Positions 56,416 to 64,000 of a DNA stretch of 64,000 nt are shown here, in pieces (within the stretch, counting starts at the first letter, position 1; each line of letters starts with the position of its first letter). Location: NCBI RefSeq assembly GCF_014218355.1, contig NZ_AP023368.1, positions 3,600,001 through 3,664,000 of the forward strand, in the 5' to 3' direction. The notes beneath the pieces were generated by a model. The model saw only the letters and a list, made by a program, of their open reading frames with translations. It was not told the origin of the DNA and searched no databases. The translations under genes were made by a program, and so were the position numbers. Source of the DNA: Anaerocolumna chitinilytica (GTDB lineage Bacteria > Bacillota > Clostridia > Lachnospirales > Lachnospiraceae).

Positions 56416-57726
56416 TTAACTGCCTGCTTCCGCCTCTAAGATGTTTTTAATGGCAGCGGGATCACCTTTATACTGCTCTATTATTTCACTTACCCTATCA
56501 TATCCCAGGATTCTGGTATAAGCAGTAGCAAATGCATAGGAACCTTCCAGCAGTGCCTCGCACCTGTCTTTGTCCGGTTCCAGCAGTTCTATACATTTCT
56601 CCTGAAAGAGACTGACGGCCCTCTCAAGTAAGGACAGACTTTCTAACAAACAATCCGCAATTAAGGGTAGAAATGCATTCAACTCAAATTCCCCTCTGGA
56701 AGCTGCCATCGTAATGGCAGAATCATTTGCTATTACTTTCATCGCAACCTGTGTTACCATTTCCGGAATAACAGGATTTACTTTCCCCGGCATGATAGTA
56801 CTGCCTGCCTGAAGTGCTTTTAAACGTATCTCTCCAATCCCTCCGAAGGGACCGGAATTCATAAGTCTTAAATCACCGGATATCTTCATAAGATTTACTG
56901 CCAAGGCTTTTAACAATCCGGACACTTCTACGAATACATCATTATTTTGAGTAATATCCATAGGATATTCAGCTGCCGCAAGTCCCATCCCAGTAATATC
57001 TCTGAGTTCTTCTATGACCATGAAGCGGTACTTTCTTTCTGCATTGCTGGAGTTTCCCACTGCAGTTCCTCCCAGGTTAACCTGGCGCAGTCTCTCTTCC
57101 ACCTTATACAGCCTCCAGCGGTCCCTTGCAATGGCCTGGGCATAGGCTCCGAACTCTTCTCCCAAGGTAATAGGAATTGCATCCATTAATTCTGTCCTGC
57201 CAAGCTTCCTTATACCTTCGTACTCTCTTTCCTTTAATTGAAGAGCCTGCTGTAGCCTTGCACAAGACTGGCTTAATTCCCGAAGCAATTCAATGGAGGC
57301 AATACGCAGAGCTGTGGGATAAACATCATTCGTCGACTGCCCTCTATTTACATCATCCAAGGGATGAATAGTTATTTTCTTGTTCTTCTCTTCCTGCCAT
57401 ATGGTTTCTGCCAGGTGTGCTAGCACTTCATTGACATTCATATTAACTGAAGTACCTGCTCCTCCGGAAAGTGCATCAACTACAAACTGCTCCTGATATC
57501 TACCGGCAAGAATACTGTCACAAGCCTTTATGACAGCTTCGTATACCCCATCATTTCCAACCTTTAGCTTTAGATAAGTCTTAGCTGCTGCCTTTTTAAT
57601 ATTTACAACAGCATATATAAGCCGAATATTTGTTTTCTTGTAGTTCAAGGCAAAGTTAGAGACTGCTTTTTTACTTTCTACTCCAATAAACATTTCCTGC
57701 TGGGGGGTATTATATAAATCTTCCAT
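56416..57726 (-). CDS. aspA: Aspartate ammonia-lyase
   Basis: About 436 residues from ATG 57726 (GGAGG eight bases upstream). A member of the fumarase/aspartase superfamily, deaminating aspartate to fumarate and ammonia. The signature GSTIMPGKVNPVIPEM (catalytic Ser loop) lies near residue 307. GGAGTSVNMNVNEVLA and ITQNNDVFVEVSG are further superfamily motifs. It is 57 bp downstream of hydF on the same strand, a pairing known from clostridial hydrogenase-maturation clusters. Confidence 0.88.
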   Translation of the reverse strand: MEDLYNTPQQEMFIGVESKKAVSNFALNYKKTNIRLIYAVVNIKKAAAKTYLKLKVGNDGVYEAVIKACDSILAGRYQEQFVVDALSGGAGTSVNMNVNEVLAHLAETIWQEEKNKKITIHPLDDVNRGQSTNDVYPTALRIASIELLRELSQSCARLQQALQLKEREYEGIRKLGRTELMDAIPITLGEEFGAYAQAIARDRWRLYKVEERLRQVNLGGTAVGNSSNAERKYRFMVIEELRDITGMGLAAAEYPMDITQNNDVFVEVSGLLKALAVNLMKISGDLRLMNSGPFGGIGEIRLKALQAGSTIMPGKVNPVIPEMVTQVAMKVIANDSAITMAASRGEFELNAFLPLIADCLLESLSLLERAVSLFQEKCIELLEPDKDRCEALLEGSYAFATAYTRILGYDRVSEIIEQYKGDPAAIKNILEAEAGS

Positions 57727-57782
57727 CTGTATCTCCTCCCTACAAACCCTCATACCTTATCCAATGTGCCTCTAGTAAAGGA

Positions 57783-58997
57783 TTAATATTCCTGATTTAG
57801 TTCTTCTAGTATAGCCGGGAAGACTTCCAAACTGCGTTTTAATATTCCTTGCATATAAGCTATGAGAATACCATAATTCGTTATTGGAACCTGTTGATCT
57901 ATACTGCATTTTTGACGGTATTTTACTTCTCGTTCTGTAATCATACAGCCTCCGCAGTGAACGATAAGTTTATATGGGCTTAAGTCCTCCGGGAATTGTC
58001 CTCCGGAAGTAAAAGCGAACTGAAATTCTTTGCCCGTATAATTCTTAATCCATCTTGGCAGCTTTACCGTTCCGATATCATCACATTGTCTGTGATGGGT
58101 ACAGCCTTCACATATTAATATGGTGTCACCATCTGTAAGTTGTTCCAGGGCTGCCACTCCCTTTACTGCTTCCTGAAGAAGCCCTTTATACCTTGCAAAA
58201 AGGATGGAGAAGGACGTTAAGGGAATATCTCTTGGTGTGTCTGCTGATACTTTAGCGAAGACCTGACTGTCTGTTATAACCAAACTTGGCTTCTTTCCCA
58301 AATTCTCTAAGGTTTCCTTCAACTCATATTCCTTTACCACAATAGCGGTGGCATCGGACTCTAAAATATCTCTTATTGTCTGCTGTTGAGGTAAAATCAA
58401 TCTGCCTTTTGGTGCTGCTTTATCAATAGGTACAACCAAAACTATGAAGTCAGAAGGATGTATAATATCTCCAACAATTCGAAGTTTATTATCTTCTACG
58501 GGAGCTAAAATTGCAATTTTTTCTTTCAATGCTTCTATATTTTTTCCTGTAATAGCGCTAACATAAATTTCATTTGACTTATCGGGAGACGCTTCCTCTG
58601 TTAATAAATCCACTTTATTATACACAATAAGATATGGAATATTTTTTTCTCCGAAAAGTGTAATTAATTCTTCATCCGAATTGCTAATTCCGGTAGTTGC
58701 ATCTACTATAAGAATTGCAACATCCGTTTTATTTAATACCTGCCTGGTCTTTCTGACTCTAAGTTCTCCTAAGGAACCTTCGTCATCAATTCCTGGAGTG
58801 TCGATTATCATCACAGGACCCATTGGTAGCAACTCCATTGCTTTATATACAGGATCTGTAGTAGTACCTTTGAATTCAGACACCACTGATAGTTCCTGCC
58901 CGGTGATTTTATTTACAAGGCTTGATTTGCCTGCATTCCTCTTACCGAAAAACCCAATATGCACCCTGTCAGAGGAGGGTGTTTCATTTAATCCCAT
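57783..58997 (-). CDS. hydF: [FeFe]-hydrogenase maturation GTPase HydF
   Basis: About 404 residues from ATG 58997 (AGGAG upstream; longer frames lack a site). HydF is the scaffold on which the 2Fe subcluster is assembled and handed to the hydrogenase. The N-terminal GTPase has GFFGKRNAGKSSLVN (P-loop), DTPGIDDEG and YNKVDLL. The C-terminal [4Fe-4S] domain holds CEGCTHHRQCDD and HCGGCM, with the expected Cys/His ligands. HydE and HydG are not in the window. Followed by aspA. Confidence 0.95.
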   Translation of the reverse strand: MGLNETPSSDRVHIGFFGKRNAGKSSLVNKITGQELSVVSEFKGTTTDPVYKAMELLPMGPVMIIDTPGIDDEGSLGELRVRKTRQVLNKTDVAILIVDATTGISNSDEELITLFGEKNIPYLIVYNKVDLLTEEASPDKSNEIYVSAITGKNIEALKEKIAILAPVEDNKLRIVGDIIHPSDFIVLVVPIDKAAPKGRLILPQQQTIRDILESDATAIVVKEYELKETLENLGKKPSLVITDSQVFAKVSADTPRDIPLTSFSILFARYKGLLQEAVKGVAALEQLTDGDTILICEGCTHHRQCDDIGTVKLPRWIKNYTGKEFQFAFTSGGQFPEDLSPYKLIVHCGGCMITEREVKYRQKCSIDQQVPITNYGILIAYMQGILKRSLEVFPAILEELNQEY

Positions 58998-59114
58998 ACT
59001 GCCATCTCCTTTGTGATTTTCATGAAAAGACATTTTTCCTGCCTTTTCATATATCTCCATGCGAACCTTATGGTATCACAAAAACCTTATCAAATCAAGC
59101 AGGAGTAGAGTTTA

Positions 59115-59189
59115 CAAATAATAATAATAATAATAAGAAGAAGAAGAACCGGCTATAGAGGAAATATTCAAATCTTCTATAACCGGTTC
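59115..59189 (-). terminator. Terminator whose tail is a trinucleotide microsatellite
   Basis: Arms GAACCGGCTATAGA (59146-59159) and TCTATAACCGGTTC (59176-59189) pair with one mismatch. On the minus strand the T-rich tail is made of (TTC)n followed by (TTA)n repeats, about 59115-59148. It closes the KAS III-like gene. Confidence 0.75.
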
Positions 59190-59193
59190 TCAA

Positions 59194-60159
59194 TTAAAAT
59201 TTACAAAGTAATGTTATGGTCTGGGTACCGCTCCCGAATGCACATAGGATAAAATAATCACCACGCTTGATCTGCTGGTTCTCCCACATCTCGTAAAGAG
59301 CAATAAAGGGGCTGCTGGTTCCTGTATCACCATATATATCTCCAATATATGGGCTATTCACCGCATCTATATATAGTCTCTCCCGAATACGCTCAAGACC
59401 CTCTCGGTTATTCTGAGAAAAGCAGAACATATTAATATCATTTATTCCAAGGTTGTTGCGACTTAGTATCTCATAAATTGATTCCTCTGCAACATCCATG
59501 ATATGTGCTTTCTTTCCTACAAAAGAGAACTTGAAGTCTGCTCCTTCTTTAATCATAAGCAGATTAGAAAAACCGCCGTAAGGGAAATGATATCCATCAT
59601 TATCTTCTGTTCTTACAAGACTCAAAGAATCATATACTCCGCATTCATCTTCTGTTCTTTCAAGGATTACAGCACAGGCTGCATCTCCTAAGTTATTTTT
59701 ATTCATATCTATATAATCACATCCAATTAAGAGTGCCCTCTTTATGTTTGAGCTTACCGACATATATTTTGATATTTGATCAAAGGCAAGAGTCATACCA
59801 CAGCCATTGGAATTAACATCGTAACAGATGCATTCTTTTTTACCGCCGATAGCATTATGGATTTTCACAGATGTTGCAGGTGTCACATATTCCGGCAATT
59901 GACTGGACAATACAATCATATCCATGTCAGCACCGGACAAATCGGTTTTAAAGAACAGTTCCTGTATTGCATCTAAAGAAAGCATAATTGTATTCTGCCA
60001 ATTATACCTGATACTGCTGTATTTTTCACTTTTATCCACTATTTCTTCAACCACCACATTTCCTTGTGCCTTTTCAGAAATAATCTTTTTATTTTTGATA
60101 TGGTCGGAAATATAGTATCCCTGACTTACTGCGATATCTCTGATCTTAATATGTATCAT
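59194..60159 (-). CDS. KAS III-like (FabH-type) thiolase-fold protein with altered catalytic residues
   Basis: 321 residues from ATG 60159 (GGGAG upstream). It has the beta-ketoacyl-ACP synthase III fold: the nucleophile region is DVNSNGCGMTLAF with Cys120, and the C-terminal glycine loop is CAFGSGTQT. The normal catalytic His (HQAN motif) is replaced, as the site reads FSQNN with Ser248. The catalytic Asn (YGNT) is replaced by Asp278 (YGDTG). It therefore may not decarboxylate malonyl-ACP and could be a transferase, hydrolase or non-FAS enzyme. It stands alone behind a cyclic-di-GMP riboswitch. Confidence 0.8.
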   Translation of the reverse strand: MIHIKIRDIAVSQGYYISDHIKNKKIISEKAQGNVVVEEIVDKSEKYSSIRYNWQNTIMLSLDAIQELFFKTDLSGADMDMIVLSSQLPEYVTPATSVKIHNAIGGKKECICYDVNSNGCGMTLAFDQISKYMSVSSNIKRALLIGCDYIDMNKNNLGDAACAVILERTEDECGVYDSLSLVRTEDNDGYHFPYGGFSNLLMIKEGADFKFSFVGKKAHIMDVAEESIYEILSRNNLGINDINMFCFSQNNREGLERIRERLYIDAVNSPYIGDIYGDTGTSSPFIALYEMWENQQIKRGDYFILCAFGSGTQTITLLCKF

Positions 60160-60279
60160 ATAATCTCCCATGCATATGGCAATCTGCCTGTTGATTGTTT
60201 ATTGTCTACAAGATATTGCTAACAATAGTGAAAATTACAATTGCACTGTTATCGTTATATCATTTACAAATTTTTCTAT

Positions 60280-60314
60280 AAAAAGAAAAAGCTAGCCAAG
60301 AAAGCCATGGCTAG
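60280..60314 (-). terminator. Expression-platform terminator of the c-di-GMP riboswitch
   Basis: The stem CTAGCCA / TGGCTAG (60308-60314 with 60292-60298 on the transcript) is followed by CTTTTTCTTTTT. It stands between the aptamer and the KAS III-like gene, so ligand binding would control read-through. Confidence 0.8.
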
Positions 60315-60319
60315 TCAAT

Positions 60320-60398
60320 AAACCTGGTAACCCGGCTACCTTTGCATCTGCTTTAGGCCCGTGGCTTTGCGTCCCTGCCTTTCGACAGGTTTGCCTTT
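60320..60398 (-). promoter_or_regulatory. Cyclic-di-GMP-I (GEMM) riboswitch aptamer
   Basis: The minus-strand RNA carries the GEMM-I consensus in order: GGCAAACC, a GAAA tetraloop hairpin (TGTCGAAAGGCA), GGGACGCAAAGCCACGGGCC, then the second hairpin arm and AGGTAGCCGGGTTACC. This class binds bis-(3'-5')-cyclic dimeric GMP. It is followed at once by an intrinsic terminator and the KAS III-like gene, which is therefore its only evident target. The remaining part of 60172-60571 shows no further gene. Confidence 0.93.
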
Positions 60399-60571
60399 AT
60401 CTTGCATTATTTTTTTGTTTCCGTACTATAGTAATAAATACCTATTACATATTATATTATATACATATTTCACTTTTTAGCAAGTATTATTTATATAATT
60501 TGTCATTCTTAGTCATTTTTTGTTGTTTTGATTTCATGAAATCCAAATTTCTTTCATCTGATATATACATT

Positions 60572-61117
60572 TTATTTGTCGATAATTAAATTCACAATAT
60601 CTTTGTATGTCGTAAATGCCTTCAACTGAAACTTCCCTATTTTTATACTTTTTGTATAATTGTTAATCACCAAGTATTGACTGAAAGCAGCTGAGTCTTC
60701 AATAATTCCTTTTTCCTTTAAAAGCTTTGATACCTGTTCTGAAGTCATACCTTGGGTAATATTTATTTCGATGGCACCTGAGGCATTACTGGTATCCTTG
60801 GAATTCCCTTCCTTTGAGGTATCTTCAGAAGCCGGGGTCTTTGTAGAAGCAGGAGTATCTGTTGGTGTTGGGGTGTCCGTTGGTGCAGGAGTATCTGTTG
60901 GTGCAGGGGTAGTTGTAGGGGCCTCTGTAGGAGTCGTAAGTAAATCATTTAGTGACCCGTCTGCTGTCTTTTCTACCATTCCGAGTTCTGTAGCCCGCTC
61001 TTTGATTTGTGCATCGGTTAGTTTTTTATTTGGAAATATATGAAATGCAACAGACATAACAACAGCAGTAAAAAGTATTCCAACACCTATCCCTCTTATA
61101 TAATATTTTAAGTTCAT
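60572..61117 (-). CDS. Truncated MltG/YceG-like membrane protein
   Basis: 181 residues. One membrane span (about 7-27), a Thr/Pro linker of repeated TPAPTD-type units (about 61-100), then a C-terminal domain with INITQGMTSEQVSKLLKEKG and IKIGKFQLKAFTTYKDIVNL. This C-terminal domain matches the LysM-like N-terminal part of MltG. The catalytic transglycosylase domain is absent, so it probably binds rather than cuts peptidoglycan. It is the last gene of a minus-strand run after fapA. Confidence 0.75.
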   Translation of the reverse strand: MNLKYYIRGIGVGILFTAVVMSVAFHIFPNKKLTDAQIKERATELGMVEKTADGSLNDLLTTPTEAPTTTPAPTDTPAPTDTPTPTDTPASTKTPASEDTSKEGNSKDTSNASGAIEINITQGMTSEQVSKLLKEKGIIEDSAAFSQYLVINNYTKSIKIGKFQLKAFTTYKDIVNLIIDK

Positions 61118-61200
61118 ATAATCCTTTCGCTAATATCAGATTCTTATTTGATATTCCTTAAAAATATTGTTAAAAAAACGAAACCTTTTAATTGGATTTC

Positions 61201-61854
61201 TTACTGTTGTTTTTGTCTGTACAGGTCGACTACAAGCTTTACTTCACCCTGTCCGATTTCTAAAGTTCGTGAGATATCTACAATAGAAAATCCATTGGAG
61301 TACAGTTCCAATATTTTTTGATTGGAATTATTTCCTGCTTCAGGATTATCTGGGGCTTGTAATTCCCTCGCCGGTAAATCTCTTGCCCCAACAGTCTTCT
61401 CTGTCTTCTCTTCCTTCTTTTCCGTCCTGGCAGGCTGGTGAATATTTTCTTCCAATACTTTTTTCTGCCTGTCTGCATTTTTTAGGAATGTTTTGAGCTC
61501 TTCTTCCTTTTCACCAAGCATATTATAAAGAAATATCACTTCTTCATGATTGTGCTTAATCTTCTCTAATATTTGTTCTGAAAAGTCATGAACTGCTATG
61601 ATTTTCTCATTGGAAAGCTGACTTAATTGATTCTCCAGTTTAAATAAATATCCCTCTGAAGTCTCCTGACAAGCCTCGTCAAATTTCTGTCTCAACTCCT
61701 TCGTAAGAAGTTCATTACTGACTTCGCCCACTGTTTGATTCAGGACAGTTGAAGGAATAAATCCATTGTTCTTATCGGTTTTATCCACCATAAAACAACT
61801 GATTATTATCGCTGCAAGTCCTGCTATAACAAGGATAATTGCTATCGCTTCCAT
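61201..61854 (-). CDS. Membrane-anchored coiled-coil protein (DUF6115-like)
   Basis: 217 residues: an N-terminal membrane span (about 2-22), a long helical/coiled-coil segment (about 45-135), a Lys/Glu-rich linker and a C-terminal helix-turn-helix-like motif (ILELYSNGFSIVDISRTLEIGQG, in part quoted) that resembles the DUF6115 end. Such proteins are common next to fapA in motile clostridia; function unknown. Confidence 0.75.
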   Translation of the reverse strand: MEAIAIILVIAGLAAIIISCFMVDKTDKNNGFIPSTVLNQTVGEVSNELLTKELRQKFDEACQETSEGYLFKLENQLSQLSNEKIIAVHDFSEQILEKIKHNHEEVIFLYNMLGEKEEELKTFLKNADRQKKVLEENIHQPARTEKKEEKTEKTVGARDLPARELQAPDNPEAGNNSNQKILELYSNGFSIVDISRTLEIGQGEVKLVVDLYRQKQQ

Positions 61855-61985
61855 ACATAACCTCGTTTCTGAATATTAATCATACCTGAATATTAATTAT
61901 TGATTCAATATTCTTAAATCGGCAATTAATTAATGCCGAGTTCCTATACAATCCTTCGGATTAAGTTAAGTTCTCTCTTATAGAA

Positions 61986-62297
61986 TTATATCCTGATATC
62001 AATAGAACCTGGCTTCATCGTCCCTTTTTCATCCTTGGACTCTTCTTTTTGCTTTTTCTTTGAATTTGAACCGGAATAACTGTTATTCCCTTTTTCTTTT
62101 GCATCATAACGATATTCCTTGTTATCACCCTTTGTCATTTTGACTGTTTGCTGACTGTTATGTTTTACTTCATGGCTCAACTTGTCGTGGATCAGAATCT
62201 GGTCGTTCATGGGTTTCTGACTTTCCTGATGCTTATAGCTTGTAACCTCCTGGGACTTTGGTGCCATCGATGCAATTTCAATAGGCGTTATAGGCAT
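61986..62297 (-). CDS. Small hydrophilic protein, unknown function
   Basis: 103 residues from ATG 62297 with GGAGG upstream. It is Lys/Ser/Gln-rich and without membrane spans, probably disordered (SGSNSKKKQKEESKDEKGT near the end). PITPIEIASMAPKSQEV at the N-terminus recalls small proteins found near flagellar genes. It lies between the fapA-like and the DUF6115-like genes. Confidence 0.6.
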   Translation of the reverse strand: MPITPIEIASMAPKSQEVTSYKHQESQKPMNDQILIHDKLSHEVKHNSQQTVKMTKGDNKEYRYDAKEKGNNSYSGSNSKKKQKEESKDEKGTMKPGSIDIRI

Positions 62298-62471
62298 ATT
62301 ACCCTCCATGTGATGCGCTTTTGCGCATCCTCAAATCAAATGTGAATTGTATTAATTTTCACATTACTCCTTTGTGAATATCAAATCTTACTATTAATAT
62401 ACCTGAATATATAGCTGAAAATGCTTCATTTCTTTCAACATTCGAAACAACCATGTCGCCGACTAACTGAA

Positions 62472-64000
62472 TTATAAACCAACTATTTTGATGTCAGCCC
62501 TGTCTCTTATAAATTTTGAATAATGGGTTTCTGTCTTTATGTAATAGATTACATTGGATATCATAACTTTTACCCCAGGATAAGCGACGTTTTCAACTTT
62601 TATCCATCCTCCATCGCTATTACCAATTTCAGCCCTCAACTGCTCATATTGACTCTGGCATTCTTTTAGTTCTTTCCGAAGTAAAATGCAATTATTTGTA
62701 GCAATTCTGATATATTCTAATTTTTCAGGTGAAAACACTTCTCCCTGACTTAATTTTCGTTTGTAAGTATCTATAATTGGCAGCAGCTTATCGAGATCTG
62801 CATCGATAGCAGTTATTCTCTTTTGTAATGCTCTGTAATTTTCTACTTTTCTGGGATCAATACCAACTTCCAGCATAGTATAGGTTCCCATAGTGGAGCC
62901 TGCAGTTTTAACAGTAATGGATGTTCCGGACATTATTTCACCTCCGGTTATAAATCCCTTTTTACCGCCTACTGTGATATCTCCTTTAGCAGATACCTTA
63001 CTGTGCAGAATAGCTTCTGTCGTAATATACCCTCCGGACTTGACAACGGCATTTTCGATAAATTTGCTGATTATATTACCTTCTGCCTCCATAATCCCTT
63101 TATTCATACCCTGCATGCCTCTTTTTAAGACGATCTGACCGCCTGCATAAAGAGTGGCTCCTTCTACAACACCGTCTACGATAATATCTCCTTTGGCATG
63201 TACAGAGTATCCGGCAGTTACATTACCTTTAACAGTAACATTTCCTTCGTAGGTGATATCTCCTGTGGAGGAATCAACATCAGCAAGAACTTCATAGGTA
63301 TTGGAAACAAACACTTTGTCATTTATCAAATCAGCATGTCCGCTGACATCTGAGAACATGATAAGCCCGTCTTCTGACAAATGAATATCTCTGCCATGTT
63401 TTAAGACCTTTCTCGTTACTTTTCTGGGTTGTATACTAACACCTGTAACATCTATCCCCGGCTTACCAAGAACTTCAGGGATTAATTGAGCCAGCTGATC
63501 CCCTTTATTAATAGAGCTAATCATATCCAACTGATGAAAATCTACCGTTCCATCCTCTTTTTCTTTTGGCTTTAAAGATTTATCCGTATTAAAAAAATAG
63601 ATGATTTCCGCATCTTTTCCTTCAACAGGCTTTAATCCTCTGGCTAATGTTATTGCTTCATTGTAGACTGGGTTTGCAATATAATCATTAATGATATCTT
63701 CAAGAATACCATATTTTACACCGGAACTTTTTAATACCTCTATAATATTTGCCTTACTTAACCTATTCCCCTTCTGGGAAGCTGGATAGAAAATACCTTC
63801 AGCGTACATCTTATCCGGAGAAAATGTAACCTCCATTAATTCGTCAATTTTTGGTAATTGTGCTACCGTCAACTTGCATTCAACTACATTTTCTTTTGAT
63901 GCATTCAAAGCACGTACAAGTGAATTCATGTCATAATCATAAATCTTTACCTTGCTAAGATATTTTGATAAATCATCAAATTCCAATGGTTTACCATCCG
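62472..64000 (-). CDS. FapA-like (DUF342) protein, 5' end beyond the window
   Basis: At least 508 residues. The family (FapA/flagellar assembly protein A) is defined by repeated right-handed beta-strand units, visible as GNVTVKGNVTAGYSVHAKGDI and GGQIVLKRGMQGM in the middle (first quoted in part), preceded by the DUF342 N-terminal part (SINKGDQLAQLIPEVLGKPG) and followed by a coiled coil (about 385-465). The open frame continues to the window edge (DGKPLEFDDL); the TTG at 63986 is an internal codon. It suggests a motility or polar-assembly role. Confidence 0.85.
   Translation of the reverse strand, partial: DGKPLEFDDLSKYLSKVKIYDYDMNSLVRALNASKENVVECKLTVAQLPKIDELMEVTFSPDKMYAEGIFYPASQKGNRLSKANIIEVLKSSGVKYGILEDIINDYIANPVYNEAITLARGLKPVEGKDAEIIYFFNTDKSLKPKEKEDGTVDFHQLDMISSINKGDQLAQLIPEVLGKPGIDVTGVSIQPRKVTRKVLKHGRDIHLSEDGLIMFSDVSGHADLINDKVFVSNTYEVLADVDSSTGDITYEGNVTVKGNVTAGYSVHAKGDIIVDGVVEGATLYAGGQIVLKRGMQGMNKGIMEAEGNIISKFIENAVVKSGGYITTEAILHSKVSAKGDITVGGKKGFITGGEIMSGTSITVKTAGSTMGTYTMLEVGIDPRKVENYRALQKRITAIDADLDKLLPIIDTYKRKLSQGEVFSPEKLEYIRIATNNCILLRKELKECQSQYEQLRAEIGNSDGGWIKVENVAYPGVKVMISNVIYYIKTETHYSKFIRDRADIKIVGL

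Noticed and set aside
63984..63986. TTG start of the FapA-like gene
   Set aside because: The frame is open to the window edge with family-like sequence, so the gene is cut by the window.

Overview
The window looks like a chromosomal segment of a low-GC, spore-forming, anaerobic, plant-polysaccharide-degrading member of the Lachnospiraceae (Lachnoclostridium phytofermentans / Anaerocolumna-like). This is inferred from gene content: dipicolinate synthase dpaAB (spores), the [FeFe]-hydrogenase maturase HydF (strict fermentation), secreted GH16 and intracellular GH95 glycosidases, short HisG with HisZ, a T-box leader, a cyclic-di-GMP riboswitch, and a FapA-type (DUF342) gene associated with motility. 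No insertion sequence, prophage, CRISPR array or rRNA operon was seen. Most genes lie on the minus strand.

Layout. 1-4.1 kb is an accessory stretch: a small glycine-zipper protein, tRNA-Ala(GGC), an unlisted 31-residue membrane ORF, a DHA2-type MFS pump, a short degenerate tandem repeat and a stefin/cystatin-like protein. 4.1-8.4 kb has a divergent methionyl-tRNA synthetase paralogue under a T-box, then dpaAB. 8.4-12.4 kb has a GH16 beta-glucanase with a CBM13, an SDR and a ferredoxin-tailed aldo-keto reductase with a MerR-type promoter. 12.5-17 kb (plus strand) has a ClC transporter, then a MerR regulator, a MocR-like regulator that lacks the PLP lysine, and an AviRa-like rRNA methyltransferase.

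17-26.4 kb is the complete rimP-nusA-ylxR-L7Ae-infB-rbfA-nrnA-truB-ribF operon, with a consensus promoter and an IF-2 carrying a very long repetitive N-terminus. 26.5-32 kb is a his operon (hisZGDB-hisIE) with a consensus promoter and a leader of about 280 nt. 32-37.6 kb holds RNA-modification and housekeeping genes (recU, two pseudouridine synthases, a HAD phosphatase, an RsmF-like methylase, a small alarmone synthetase). 37.8-48.3 kb has an M23 peptidase, GH95 fucosidase, LCP protein, CapA, PepD, a DUF711/ACT pair and a WalJ-like hydrolase. 48.4-54.5 kb has an FtsA-like ATPase with beta-grasp-like extensions, coaE, polA and an orphan zinc-finger anti-sigma-like protein.

54.8-60.4 kb is the most unusual part. 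It contains tRNA-Leu(CAA); an MFS exporter preceded by a 13-codon ORF and competing hairpins; aspA and hydF; and a KAS III-like enzyme whose catalytic His and Asn are replaced and which sits directly behind a GEMM-I cyclic-di-GMP riboswitch and terminator. 60.5-64 kb holds a truncated MltG-like protein, a coiled-coil DUF6115-like protein, a basic small protein and a fapA-like gene that runs off the right edge.
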